From positions 682,001-746,000 of the forward strand of contig CALNYX010000017.1 of the NCBI GenBank assembly GCA_942490925.1: a DNA stretch of 64,000 nt. The letters run 5' to 3'. The notes under the pieces were generated by a model. It did no database searches. It was given only the letters and a program-made list of their open reading frames with translations, and was not told the DNA's origin. The stretch comes from CALNYX01 sp942490925. GTDB taxonomy: Bacteria; Chlamydiota; Chlamydiia; Chlamydiales; JAAKFR01. A program made the position numbers and the translations under genes. Positions 1 through 7,517 of this stretch are shown here, piece by piece (position 1 is the stretch's first letter; each line of letters begins with the position of its first letter).

Positions 1-2660
1 TATGCTGATGGTAACCTAGATAGCTCTTTCAGCTTATGATGGAGTGCGTAAGGGTTTTTAAGGGTGGGAATTTCAAATTGAGCGCGCACTTCAATAGCCA
101 TCTGCATCAGTAGGTCTGTCTCATTAAGGGCAATTTTAGAAGAGATCAGGATAGAAAGACGCTTAGCAACCTCAGCATCAGAACCCGACATTCCTCTCAA
201 TGCAGCTGCACGCAGATCCTCTTGCTTGCTAAGACAGTAGGCCAGCACTTGCTCTGGGGAGGTAAACCTCTGAGGACTGTCACCTAAAGTTGTGAGGAGC
301 ATTTGGAAAGTTTCGACTGAGCCTTCTGAAAGGTCTATAGCTATCTGCAACACCTCTAAGCGATTCCCAAATAGACTCATTTTTGTGGCTAGCAACTCCG
401 AAAAAGCAATCAGTGTTGGCAATCCGTATTTGACAACATCATCAATTAACATCTCGAAATCAATGCCTTTGCGACAAACCCCAAATAACAGCTGTGGTAT
501 CGTCTCTAAAGTTTGATGAATCTCATCCACAGGAAGCTTTGTAACACTTGTGAAAAAGCCTTCCAAATCAAGCCCATTTTCACACATATCGATGTACTTT
601 TGAGGGATAGCTGCAAAGATTGCTGCTAATCGATCAGTAGGCAATTTGGCAACCCCTGACAGCAGGTTCGCAAATCCTCCATTATTTCGACATTTTTCGA
701 TTATTGGCACAGGAATTACATCGAAAATTTCTTTGCGTTGTCCGGCAGGAAGTTTTGCAATTCCAGCTATCAAACCACTAATTTCTTTGATGTTTATGTA
801 AGCACTATTCACCCATTGGGGAATTGCATCGAAAACTTCTGGAAATTGCTCAAAAGGAACTTCTTCAAGTCCAAAAATAAGATCCGCAATATCTGTACCA
901 TTTGCACATCGCTCTACGTAAATTTCAGGAATAGCGTGTAAAGAGGCATGGATTTTTCCCTGCTGTAACCCTGAAGCTACAGTTAGAAGCTTTGCAGCTT
1001 CGACACCATTTTGGCATTTATCAAGCATTGCTGCTGGAAAGGCTCCTCTCATTTCTCTAAGAGTCCTAACCCTCACCAATGAAACACCCCCTAAGAGAGC
1101 CTTAAGGTCAAAACAGGTTTTACACTTTTGAAACAATTCATAGGGAATCGCCTCGATTAAATTTCTGCTTCTTTGAGCAGGTAGAAATGAGACTCCAACT
1201 AGCACTTCTCCAACAGCTACGATATCCTCACATAAATCAAGGTAATCAGGTGGTATGATCTGAAGAATCTTCTTATACCGAGTGGGAGGTAAGCGTGACA
1301 CACACTCTAGAAGAGTAGCAAGATCATATCCCCCATTGCATCGATTAATGAATAGCTGAGGGATATCTCTAAGAATGTTTCTATAACGTGCTACCGGTAA
1401 TCCACACACACTGGTAAGAAGCTGAAGTAAATCACTACTTCCATAGCACCGCTCCAAGTAGGGCTGGGGAATTTCTTCTAAAATCCCCAAAAGATGGGGC
1501 GGCAAAAGAGTTGTGACCTCAGTAAGAAATCGACCAATATTTTCACCATCTTCACATTGAGCAACATAGCGAGAGGAAATCGCTTTGATGCTCTCTCTAA
1601 CTCGGTCAAGTCGTATCTTACGTATTGCCCCAACAAGCTCAATGAGGTCAGCAATACTACTACACTTGCTGATAAATGCTTCTGGAATCAATTCCACGAT
1701 CTCTTGAAGACGATTTGGTGGTAATTGAGCAAGCCCGTCAAACAAATAAACAAGATCTGATGGGCTCTGAAAGCGCACTGTGTAGCGCTCCGGGAGCATC
1801 TCTAAAACTTTAGCAACCCCCTCAATTCGGTCCTCAAAAGCTTTAATATCTTGGCACTCCTCTACAAATCTCTGAGCAAAAACCTGAAATTTCTCAGGCT
1901 CAAGCCTAAGTGCGACTTCAAACAGACGCTGAGGCTGTGATCTATATTTTGTAAAACAGGCCTCAGGAATAGCTGTAAGTGTTGCAATAACTAAGTGTGG
2001 CGGTATTTTTACAACTCCGCATAGAACATTAGCCAATTCAATCCCATCATGGCATTGATCGAAATAACGTTGAGGAATGTTTATGAGTAATTCGGTAGGG
2101 ATTGCTAGCGTTGCTTTCAAGAGCATCACAACTTGCATTCCATCTCTACACTTCTCAATCCACTCTTTAGGAATAGCCTTGATTGCCTTATGGCAATCTG
2201 GAAAATTTGACACCACTTGCAGAAGCATTGCTAATTGCTGACCGCTCGAACATTTGGCAATTATCTCTTCAGGAAAAGCTCTAAAAGTTGATTCTATTCT
2301 ATCAGGAGGGAGTTGAGAGACTCCCCAAAGCACCATTTTAACCGCCTGGCCATCCTCACATTGATCTAGCCATGCTTGTGGAATCAGCGTTAAAGTTCTC
2401 TCTTGATCACCCTTTGGGAAACCACTGATTAATCGGACAATTTCTTCGAATTGTGCAAGATCATCCCCACAAATGGCATAAAATTGGGATGCCAGAGGAA
2501 GCGCCTCCTCGAGATCGACATCTTTTAACTTATCATGTACATAATCAGAAACTTCAGATGGAAGCTCCACCCTTACATTGCGACCACCAAATTGACCACG
2601 TCTGATATTTTCAGGTTGACCAGAACCTGATCCCCCACTTCCCCCAGGACCTACTTTCAT
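1..2660 (-). CDS. 36-residue Cys-repeat protein, paralogue A (C-terminus cut by window edge)
   Basis: The frame is open from the ATG at 2660 to base 1, about 886 codons, and runs off the window, so the C-terminus is missing. After a Gly-rich N-terminus (MKVGPGGSGG) come about 18 repeats of roughly 36 residues with the loose pattern xxGxDLxxLLxGVAxLPxxxxxxIxxAIPxxxIxxC. The spacing and alternating hydrophobics suggest two short helices per repeat, with Cys closing most units. The following non-repeat part matches paralogue B downstream (shared IEVRAQFE and TLKNPY/ALKNPY). I do not recognise the family. It could be a HEAT/TPR-like scaffold and possibly a host-directed effector; that role is a guess. 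There is no signal peptide. A TATAAT box ends 6 nt before the ATG. Confidence 0.8.
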   Translation of the reverse strand, partial: MKVGPGGSGGSGSGQPENIRRGQFGGRNVRVELPSEVSDYVHDKLKDVDLEEALPLASQFYAICGDDLAQFEEIVRLISGFPKGDQERTLTLIPQAWLDQCEDGQAVKMVLWGVSQLPPDRIESTFRAFPEEIIAKCSSGQQLAMLLQVVSNFPDCHKAIKAIPKEWIEKCRDGMQVVMLLKATLAIPTELLINIPQRYFDQCHDGIELANVLCGVVKIPPHLVIATLTAIPEACFTKYRSQPQRLFEVALRLEPEKFQVFAQRFVEECQDIKAFEDRIEGVAKVLEMLPERYTVRFQSPSDLVYLFDGLAQLPPNRLQEIVELIPEAFISKCSSIADLIELVGAIRKIRLDRVRESIKAISSRYVAQCEDGENIGRFLTEVTTLLPPHLLGILEEIPQPYLERCYGSSDLLQLLTSVCGLPVARYRNILRDIPQLFINRCNGGYDLATLLECVSRLPPTRYKKILQIIPPDYLDLCEDIVAVGEVLVGVSFLPAQRSRNLIEAIPYELFQKCKTCFDLKALLGGVSLVRVRTLREMRGAFPAAMLDKCQNGVEAAKLLTVASGLQQGKIHASLHAIPEIYVERCANGTDIADLIFGLEEVPFEQFPEVFDAIPQWVNSAYINIKEISGLIAGIAKLPAGQRKEIFDVIPVPIIEKCRNNGGFANLLSGVAKLPTDRLAAIFAAIPQKYIDMCENGLDLEGFFTSVTKLPVDEIHQTLETIPQLLFGVCRKGIDFEMLIDDVVKYGLPTLIAFSELLATKMSLFGNRLEVLQIAIDLSEGSVETFQMLLTTLGDSPQRFTSPEQVLAYCLSKQEDLRAAALRGMSGSDAEVAKRLSILISSKIALNETDLLMQMAIEVRAQFEIPTLKNPYALHHKLKELSRLPSA

Positions 2661-2666
2661 AAGTTA

Positions 2667-2672
2667 ATTATA
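2667..2672 (-). promoter_or_regulatory. -10 box of repeat protein A (probably leaderless)
   Basis: A perfect TATAAT on the minus strand ends 6 nt before the ATG at 2660. Transcription would begin about at the start codon, and no Shine-Dalgarno sequence is present. Paralogue B has the same arrangement. Confidence 0.5.
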
Positions 2673-2683
2673 ACTAATTATAA

Positions 2684-5392
2684 TTAAATTATAAAGCCAA
2701 CCGACTTAATTATATTAAATACACCCTGTTCAGTAAGACTATAGTCCTCTTCATTCCAAATTTCATTGTCTGGGGCAGCTAAAGTATTAAGAGAGTTAAA
2801 GAGACTTCTCCCTTCAGCAGTGTTCAGGTCAATCTCAAGTAAGAGCTGCTGATGAACATACTCCACAAGTTGTTGAGGCTTAACATGACGATAAAAAACT
2901 TCCAGAATCTCTTCTCTAGAGGCCTTAACAAGCATATCATAGAGTACACCAGTATGCCGATCAAAGCTCACGCGATGGTGCAGTCCAACAAGTGGTCCAA
3001 TCATGTTTTTCATGAAAAGTCCTTGGTGAACCCCCTCGGCAGGGGTCGAGGTCCCTGTCAACTCTTGAGCAGGTGCGTTGGTTCCACTGAACTGAGCTAA
3101 TAGAAAATCTTGTACATGGTTGGAAATGGTTTCCTTTGCGAGCAGCGCTTGACGCTCCTCATCGGTTGACGTCATTGCCTCGAGGTTCTTTTTCAACTTG
3201 AACTGTGCTGGCAAAAGCGCATACGTATTGGCAATCCCCTCTTTTTTTCCTGTATCGCACGTCACAATGCCTGCAGCAACCTTTAAGAGCATCTCCTCTT
3301 GAGGAGAGAGCACACTGTTTTCAAGAACTCTATCATACTGAGATAGAATGACATGAAAGATTGAAGCGAATTGTGCTTGGGTGATTGAGAGATTCTCTCT
3401 TCTTTTCAGAAGGTTTTTGATGTAGATGTGATTGAGCATCCCATCCCAAAGCATCTCCCACGATGTTCCTGTAAGTTCTTCTGCATCAAATTCATCTTTT
3501 TTGCGCTCCAGTTGCATTATAAGCTCTTCCCACTTCTCCAGTGTAACAGCTCTGGGAATCTCTTCTGAAGAGATTGAAAAAAGCTCTCCGAATTCACGGA
3601 TTGTTCCAGGGTTGAATGTCATTGAATCCTCAATGGGAGGTCGATACTCAGTTGGAACCTGCGCAAGTGAGGTAAGCTTCTTGTAAAGCAGATAGGGATT
3701 TTTCAACGCAGGGGTTTCAAACTGAGCTCTCACTTCAATAGCCGTCTGCATCAGGGGGTCTTCTTCTGGAAGAAAATTTCCTTCAGTCACAAGCTCACTA
3801 ATGACTTCTGCACAATCGATATCTGATGATGCTAACATCTTTGCAACAACCTCTCGCGTGGCAGCTTGCAGCCTAGGGTGTGTTAAGCAGAATGCCAAAT
3901 AATTTACTGGAGATATGAAAATTTCATCAGATGCTTTAAGGATATCTAGCATCTCTTTGCAAACTTCGACTGAACATTCACCCAGATCAATAACGATCTT
4001 CATATCGCTAAAACTGGCCTCAGCGAAATCTGTATAAGGAGTAAAAAACCCACAAAAGTCGCTTAATCTCTCTGGAGAGTAATCAACAGCAGCAATGAGT
4101 AGATTTCCAACATCCTCCCCATTCTTACACTGATCAAGCAGGGGCTGGGGAAGCGCTTCTAATGTCTCTTGCTTTTTTCCAGGCTCTAACTTCGAAAACT
4201 CTATGATCAACTTTCCTATACCTTTTCCACGGTCGCAGCGATCGAGTAACGTCTGAGGAATCGCATCTAAGTAGTCGTGAATCTCTCCTACAGGCAACCT
4301 CGCAACTCCTGCTAGAAGCCCCTTCCAATTAGAGCCATCTCCATAAAATTTCTCAGGAATAGCTTCTAAGGCAACTCTGATATCCTCAATTGCAAATTGG
4401 GCAACTCCAAGTAAAAGATCTCCTAACATCGATCCGGTTTGGCACTTATCTATGTAACGCTCTGGAATTGCTGCAAAAATCTCTGTGAGTCTCTCAAGAT
4501 CACACTCCGCAACCCCGCACAATAACTCCCCAAGATCTGAGGCATCTGTACACTTATCTATAAGCCTTTTAGGTATTGCTTGTGAAACCTGGTCCATCTG
4601 CCCTACTGGAATCTCTTTAGCCCCAACGACTAAACCACCAAGGTCTAAACCATTCTGACTCATATCAAAAAAAGCCTGTGGAATCCCCTCTATAATCGGT
4701 TGAATTTGTGCCATCTGAACCTCTGAAATTCCTATAAGAAACTCCACAAAATCAGGGCCATCAGTACATTTATCCAATACCTTTTGAGGAACTATCCTAA
4801 ATAGCTCCTCAATTGTTTCAACTGGTAACTCAAGAAGTGATGCCACAAAAGCACCTAGAGCCGCTCCATTTTGACACCATTGATTCTCACGCTGAGAAAG
4901 AGCACGTAAAGCCCTTTGAACTGCAGCTGGTGAAAATTCTGAAACCTTATAGAGCAATTCTCCTAAATCACTTCCATCTTCACAAACATCAATGGCTTCT
5001 TTAGGAATAGCTCTTATAAGCTGTTCAGCAACATTACCTTGTAGCGTATTAATCCAACTCAGTAACTGTCTAAAATCATCACCATCCTGGCACTTATTAA
5101 GCATCGCTTGTGGAATGCCCTCTACAATCGCTGCCCTATGCTCTTGGGGAAATTTGCAAACCACTGAAACGATATCTCTAAACAGCATAAGATCTTCATT
5201 GCAAATAGGATAAAACCTAGACGCGAGAGATAGTGACTCATCAAGCTCTACGCCCTTGAGTTCTTTTCTGACATAATCGGTGACGTGTGATGGAAGCTCT
5301 ACCTGAACACTACGCCCCCTAAGAGCGCCTTGTTCAATACCTTCAGGCTGATCAGAAGCTGATCCCCCTTCTCCCCCAGGAACTATCTTCAT
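2684..5392 (-). CDS. 36-residue Cys-repeat protein, paralogue B (902 aa)
   Basis: Tandem paralogue of the gene at 1-2660, 23 bp away. N-terminus MKIVPGGEGG, then about 11 repeats from roughly residue 100 to 470, most exactly 36 residues (108 nt) and ending in Cys, for example DLGELLCGVAE and AIPERYIDKC. Residues ~500-902 are non-repetitive, probably helical, and shared with paralogue A as far as the window shows. The shorter repeat array implies gain or loss of whole repeats since duplication. No known family is recognised, and there is no signal peptide or membrane segment. The conserved Cys could be structural or bind metal; nothing visible decides this. A single degenerate unit of the same kind occurs in the gene at 43000-44181. 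Confidence 0.88.
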   Translation of the reverse strand: MKIVPGGEGGSASDQPEGIEQGALRGRSVQVELPSHVTDYVRKELKGVELDESLSLASRFYPICNEDLMLFRDIVSVVCKFPQEHRAAIVEGIPQAMLNKCQDGDDFRQLLSWINTLQGNVAEQLIRAIPKEAIDVCEDGSDLGELLYKVSEFSPAAVQRALRALSQRENQWCQNGAALGAFVASLLELPVETIEELFRIVPQKVLDKCTDGPDFVEFLIGISEVQMAQIQPIIEGIPQAFFDMSQNGLDLGGLVVGAKEIPVGQMDQVSQAIPKRLIDKCTDASDLGELLCGVAECDLERLTEIFAAIPERYIDKCQTGSMLGDLLLGVAQFAIEDIRVALEAIPEKFYGDGSNWKGLLAGVARLPVGEIHDYLDAIPQTLLDRCDRGKGIGKLIIEFSKLEPGKKQETLEALPQPLLDQCKNGEDVGNLLIAAVDYSPERLSDFCGFFTPYTDFAEASFSDMKIVIDLGECSVEVCKEMLDILKASDEIFISPVNYLAFCLTHPRLQAATREVVAKMLASSDIDCAEVISELVTEGNFLPEEDPLMQTAIEVRAQFETPALKNPYLLYKKLTSLAQVPTEYRPPIEDSMTFNPGTIREFGELFSISSEEIPRAVTLEKWEELIMQLERKKDEFDAEELTGTSWEMLWDGMLNHIYIKNLLKRRENLSITQAQFASIFHVILSQYDRVLENSVLSPQEEMLLKVAAGIVTCDTGKKEGIANTYALLPAQFKLKKNLEAMTSTDEERQALLAKETISNHVQDFLLAQFSGTNAPAQELTGTSTPAEGVHQGLFMKNMIGPLVGLHHRVSFDRHTGVLYDMLVKASREEILEVFYRHVKPQQLVEYVHQQLLLEIDLNTAEGRSLFNSLNTLAAPDNEIWNEEDYSLTEQGVFNIIKSVGFII

Positions 5393-5398
5393 AGTTCA

Positions 5399-5404
5399 AT
5401 TATA
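5399..5404 (-). promoter_or_regulatory. -10 box of repeat protein B
   Basis: TATAAT on the minus strand ends 6 nt before the ATG at 5392, the same spacing as paralogue A. No ribosome binding site is visible. A good -35 at 16-18 nt is not obvious. Confidence 0.5.
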
Positions 5405-5442
5405 TCACATAAAACAAAATTAATTGTTTATTATAACACAAC

Positions 5443-5464
5443 TAAATACATATACCTGTATTTA
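5443..5464. terminator. AT-rich hairpin between split gene and repeat protein B
   Basis: TAAATACA and TGTATTTA form an 8-bp stem with a 6-nt loop, downstream of the stop at 5504 on the minus strand. The stem is GC-poor and no long U run follows, so a terminator role is weak. Confidence 0.25.
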
Positions 5465-6256
5465 GCTTCTTAATGATCTAATATAAGCCATACCTTCTTG
5501 TACTTAATCTCTCATATAAGTTTGACCTTGCGTCTCTTCAGCGCCATCTAGGGCAGTAAGAAGAGCCGTGTTAAATGCGGTACGCTCTATACTTGGATCC
5601 ATATACTGCCTTGGAGAGATTAATCTGTGATTTAGGGTACGTGACGCACGGATTTTACCAGATGCACAATCCTTTTCAAACGAAGCGATCCAACTCGTCA
5701 TAAATGGAATACTCGCTCTTAAAGTTGGGCCGATATACATAGCAGCATAAGGGCAGTTGCGTAGCTCAGAACAGCTATAGTCAGTACTACTACTTGTGTC
5801 TGTAGACATAAAATCGGCATCGTCTAGAAGGCGTGCACTTGCATAACCAGCTAGCCTTGGGTCTTCTTGAATGATAGGTCGCATAAAATCAGCATCATCT
5901 CTTAAGCGGTGGCTTGCTTCTCTAACACAGACAGAAGACTGTCTTACTACTTGTACCATAAACTCGTCATCGTCTCGCAGCTCATGTGTTGCCTCGGAAA
6001 TTTTGTCAGAAATGGGCTTAGCATAATCCGTATCTCTCAGAATGTAGTCCTTGTCACTATGAGCTCGATCATATAGACCGACAATAAGATTCCCTAGACC
6101 TGGGATCAGAAGCAAGATGCAGCGCCCCAAGCTCTTATCGTCTAAATGGGAGTAATAATGCGTTTTTGAGGGGTTCACAAGACCCGTTCCGATTAAAAAT
6201 ATTTTTTGAACAATATCCACAATATTTGTAATGGTACTAAGCACTGGAATACGATC

Positions 6257-6273
6257 ACACAGTCTATCTGCTA
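6257..6273. repeat. 17-bp direct repeat, left copy
   Basis: acacagtctatctgcta is identical to 7415-7431 and flanks the IS. It encodes part of the interrupted gene (minus strand ..ADRLC..), as expected for a target duplication. Seventeen bases is longer than the 2-9 bp usual in the IS5 family. Confidence 0.8.
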
Positions 6274-6314
6274 GATTTTGTTGAAAAACTCTTTTGAACT
6301 TAAGAGGCCTTTTG

Positions 6315-6333
6315 ACCACGGCTCTGCCGTGGT
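6315..6333. terminator. Hairpin at the transposase 3' end
   Basis: ACCACGGC and GCCGTGGT form an 8-bp perfect stem with a TCT loop just beyond the transposase stop. No U run follows directly. It shares the GGC-N3-GCC core with three hairpins on the other side of the IS. Confidence 0.4.
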
Positions 6334-6337
6334 TCAT

Positions 6338-7201
6338 TCAGATGGCTAGAGCATTCATTTTATTGAGTAATAGGCAGCGAAGGTGATTTTCAACACTCTG
6401 ACTATCAGATCTTTTTGAAAATAACCTAGAGCCAAAGAGCCTTTTCATTCTTGAGAAGGCTGATTCAACAAGAGCTCTTCGGCTATATCCCGTCATTTTA
6501 CTCCACAAAGATTTAGCAACTTGATCCCCACCTAATGCTCGGATGATGCGCAATGCATCATCCCGATCTGGATCTTTGTTTCGTATTCGACCATTCTTGG
6601 GTGGAGGGATGAGCCCTCGAGCACCTCTTTTTGTAATAGCCTCTCTAGAAGCTCTTCCATCATATGCACCATCAGCCAAAACAGTATCTACAGAATCACT
6701 CACTTGGCTGAGGAGAACCTCAGTCATTTGACCATCGTGTACATGCCCTTGAGTTGTTGTTTGAGCTACAATTTCCCCAGTATCCGTATCGACTGCTATA
6801 TGGATTTTTACCCATCGCCGTCGTTTTGACTTTCCATGAATTTTAACCTTCCATTCTCCCTCCCCATAGACTTTAACTCCAGAAGCATCGATAGCAACAA
6901 CAGAAGCATTTGACTGGCTTAAAGCAGGGAGCTTCAATTTTCTAGCTCTCTTGCATATCAATGAGTAAGAAGGAATGGAATATTTTGTAAATGACTCAGC
7001 AAAGCCTTGCAGAGCCCTATAAGCCAAATGGTAATGAATCTTGACCATCATAAGCATGGTAATCAAAGAATCGGAGAAAATCTGAGGTCTGCCACCAGTT
7101 TTAGACTTTTTGTTTTTGAACAACTTAGGGTCGATGAGAAAAGTAATGCTTCCCCTTTGAACTAGCTGTTTGTTATATTGCTTCCAATTGCGTTTACGCA
7201 T
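6338..7201 (-). CDS. IS5-family transposase (IS903-like), 287 aa
   Basis: DDE transposase catalysing IS mobility. Visible: an N-terminal region with GGRPQIFSD and LAYRALQGF typical of the IS5/IS903 type. The first catalytic Asp is in VVAIDASGVKVYG, the second in VLADGAYDGR, and the Glu in ESAFSRMKRLFG. The frame is intact and full length for the group, with no programmed frameshift. An AAGGAG precedes the ATG by several bases. A broken copy with about two thirds identity in its C-terminal part is at 46463-46800, so the element has been in this genome for some time. Confidence 0.9.
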   Translation of the reverse strand: MRKRNWKQYNKQLVQRGSITFLIDPKLFKNKKSKTGGRPQIFSDSLITMLMMVKIHYHLAYRALQGFAESFTKYSIPSYSLICKRARKLKLPALSQSNASVVAIDASGVKVYGEGEWKVKIHGKSKRRRWVKIHIAVDTDTGEIVAQTTTQGHVHDGQMTEVLLSQVSDSVDTVLADGAYDGRASREAITKRGARGLIPPPKNGRIRNKDPDRDDALRIIRALGGDQVAKSLWSKMTGYSRRALVESAFSRMKRLFGSRLFSKRSDSQSVENHLRCLLLNKMNALAI

Positions 7202-7284
7202 CCTGAGACTCCTTGTAGCTGTGATTAGCCAAGGAGTTTCTTTTTTTTAAGGAATTTTTATCAATAGCTTCCGCGAGTTTAGGT

Positions 7285-7374
7285 CAGGCTCCGCCTGCCC
7301 AAAACATCACGTCCAGCAAGCTGAGGCAAAGCCTCAGCTTGCTACCTGAAAGAAGCAGCGGCGGAGCCGCTGCT
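7285..7374. repeat. Cluster of three GGC-N3-GCC hairpins
   Basis: Three perfect hairpins in a row: CAGGC-tcc-GCCTG (7285-7297), a 13-bp stem with an aaa loop (7315-7343), and AGCAGCGGC-gga-GCCGCTGCT (7354-7374). With 6315-6333 they share a GGC/GCC core closed by a 3-nt loop. They fill most of the 316-bp gap between transposase and the next gene. Possible roles: transcription barriers protecting the IS, or structured passenger DNA. Confidence 0.65.
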
Positions 7375-7414
7375 TTTGAAGGGAAATGTCTACTTGCTCT
7401 CTCGGGCTTTTGAA

Positions 7415-7431
7415 ACACAGTCTATCTGCTA
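7415..7431. repeat. 17-bp direct repeat, right copy
   Basis: Identical to 6257-6273. Together they bracket the IS and repeat part of the split gene. Confidence 0.8.
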
Positions 7432-7517
7432 TGACAAGATTGGATATTTGCATGTTATTTCTCCCTGTTAAAGGAGTAGTATAACATATAAAATAAAATT
7501 ATCCAATTAATTAATAA

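Larger units (their letters stand above)
6274..7414 (-). mobile_element. IS5-family-like insertion sequence (~1.14 kb)
   Basis: This is the segment between two identical 17-bp direct repeats. It carries one transposase gene and about 210 bp of non-coding DNA on its upstream side. The left end reads tttgttgaa close to the border, shared with the degenerate copy near 46463 (ctttgttgaatagg). The right end has no matching inverted repeat at the border; a weak match (ttttatcaatagct) lies near 7256-7269. The last ~145 bp may therefore be passenger DNA. Four hairpins with a GGC-N3-GCC core lie in its non-coding parts. Confidence 0.7.
5504..7453 (-). pseudogene. DUF4116-like protein gene split by an insertion sequence
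   Basis: The remaining reading frame (5504-6337, 277 aa) begins with codons supplied by the inserted element. Beyond the element lie a ribosome site (AGGGAG) and an ATG at 7453 followed by codons MQISNLVIADRLC. The last codons repeat at the inner side as ADRLCDRIPVL, so removing the insert and one 17-bp repeat restores one frame. The body has a hydrophobic stretch (ILLLIPGLGNLIVGLY) and units such as ELRDDDEFM, RLRDDADFM and RLLDDADFM. These resemble DUF4116 repeats (dD.e.v..a...), known from amoebae and their symbionts. A shortened protein might still be made from the internal ATG at 6337, but its start is foreign. Function unknown. Confidence 0.65.

Noticed and set aside
1..5392. 108-nt periodicity suggesting a CRISPR-like or satellite array
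   Set aside because: The period is in the protein (36 residues); the DNA repeats are diverged and in an open frame, with no spacers.
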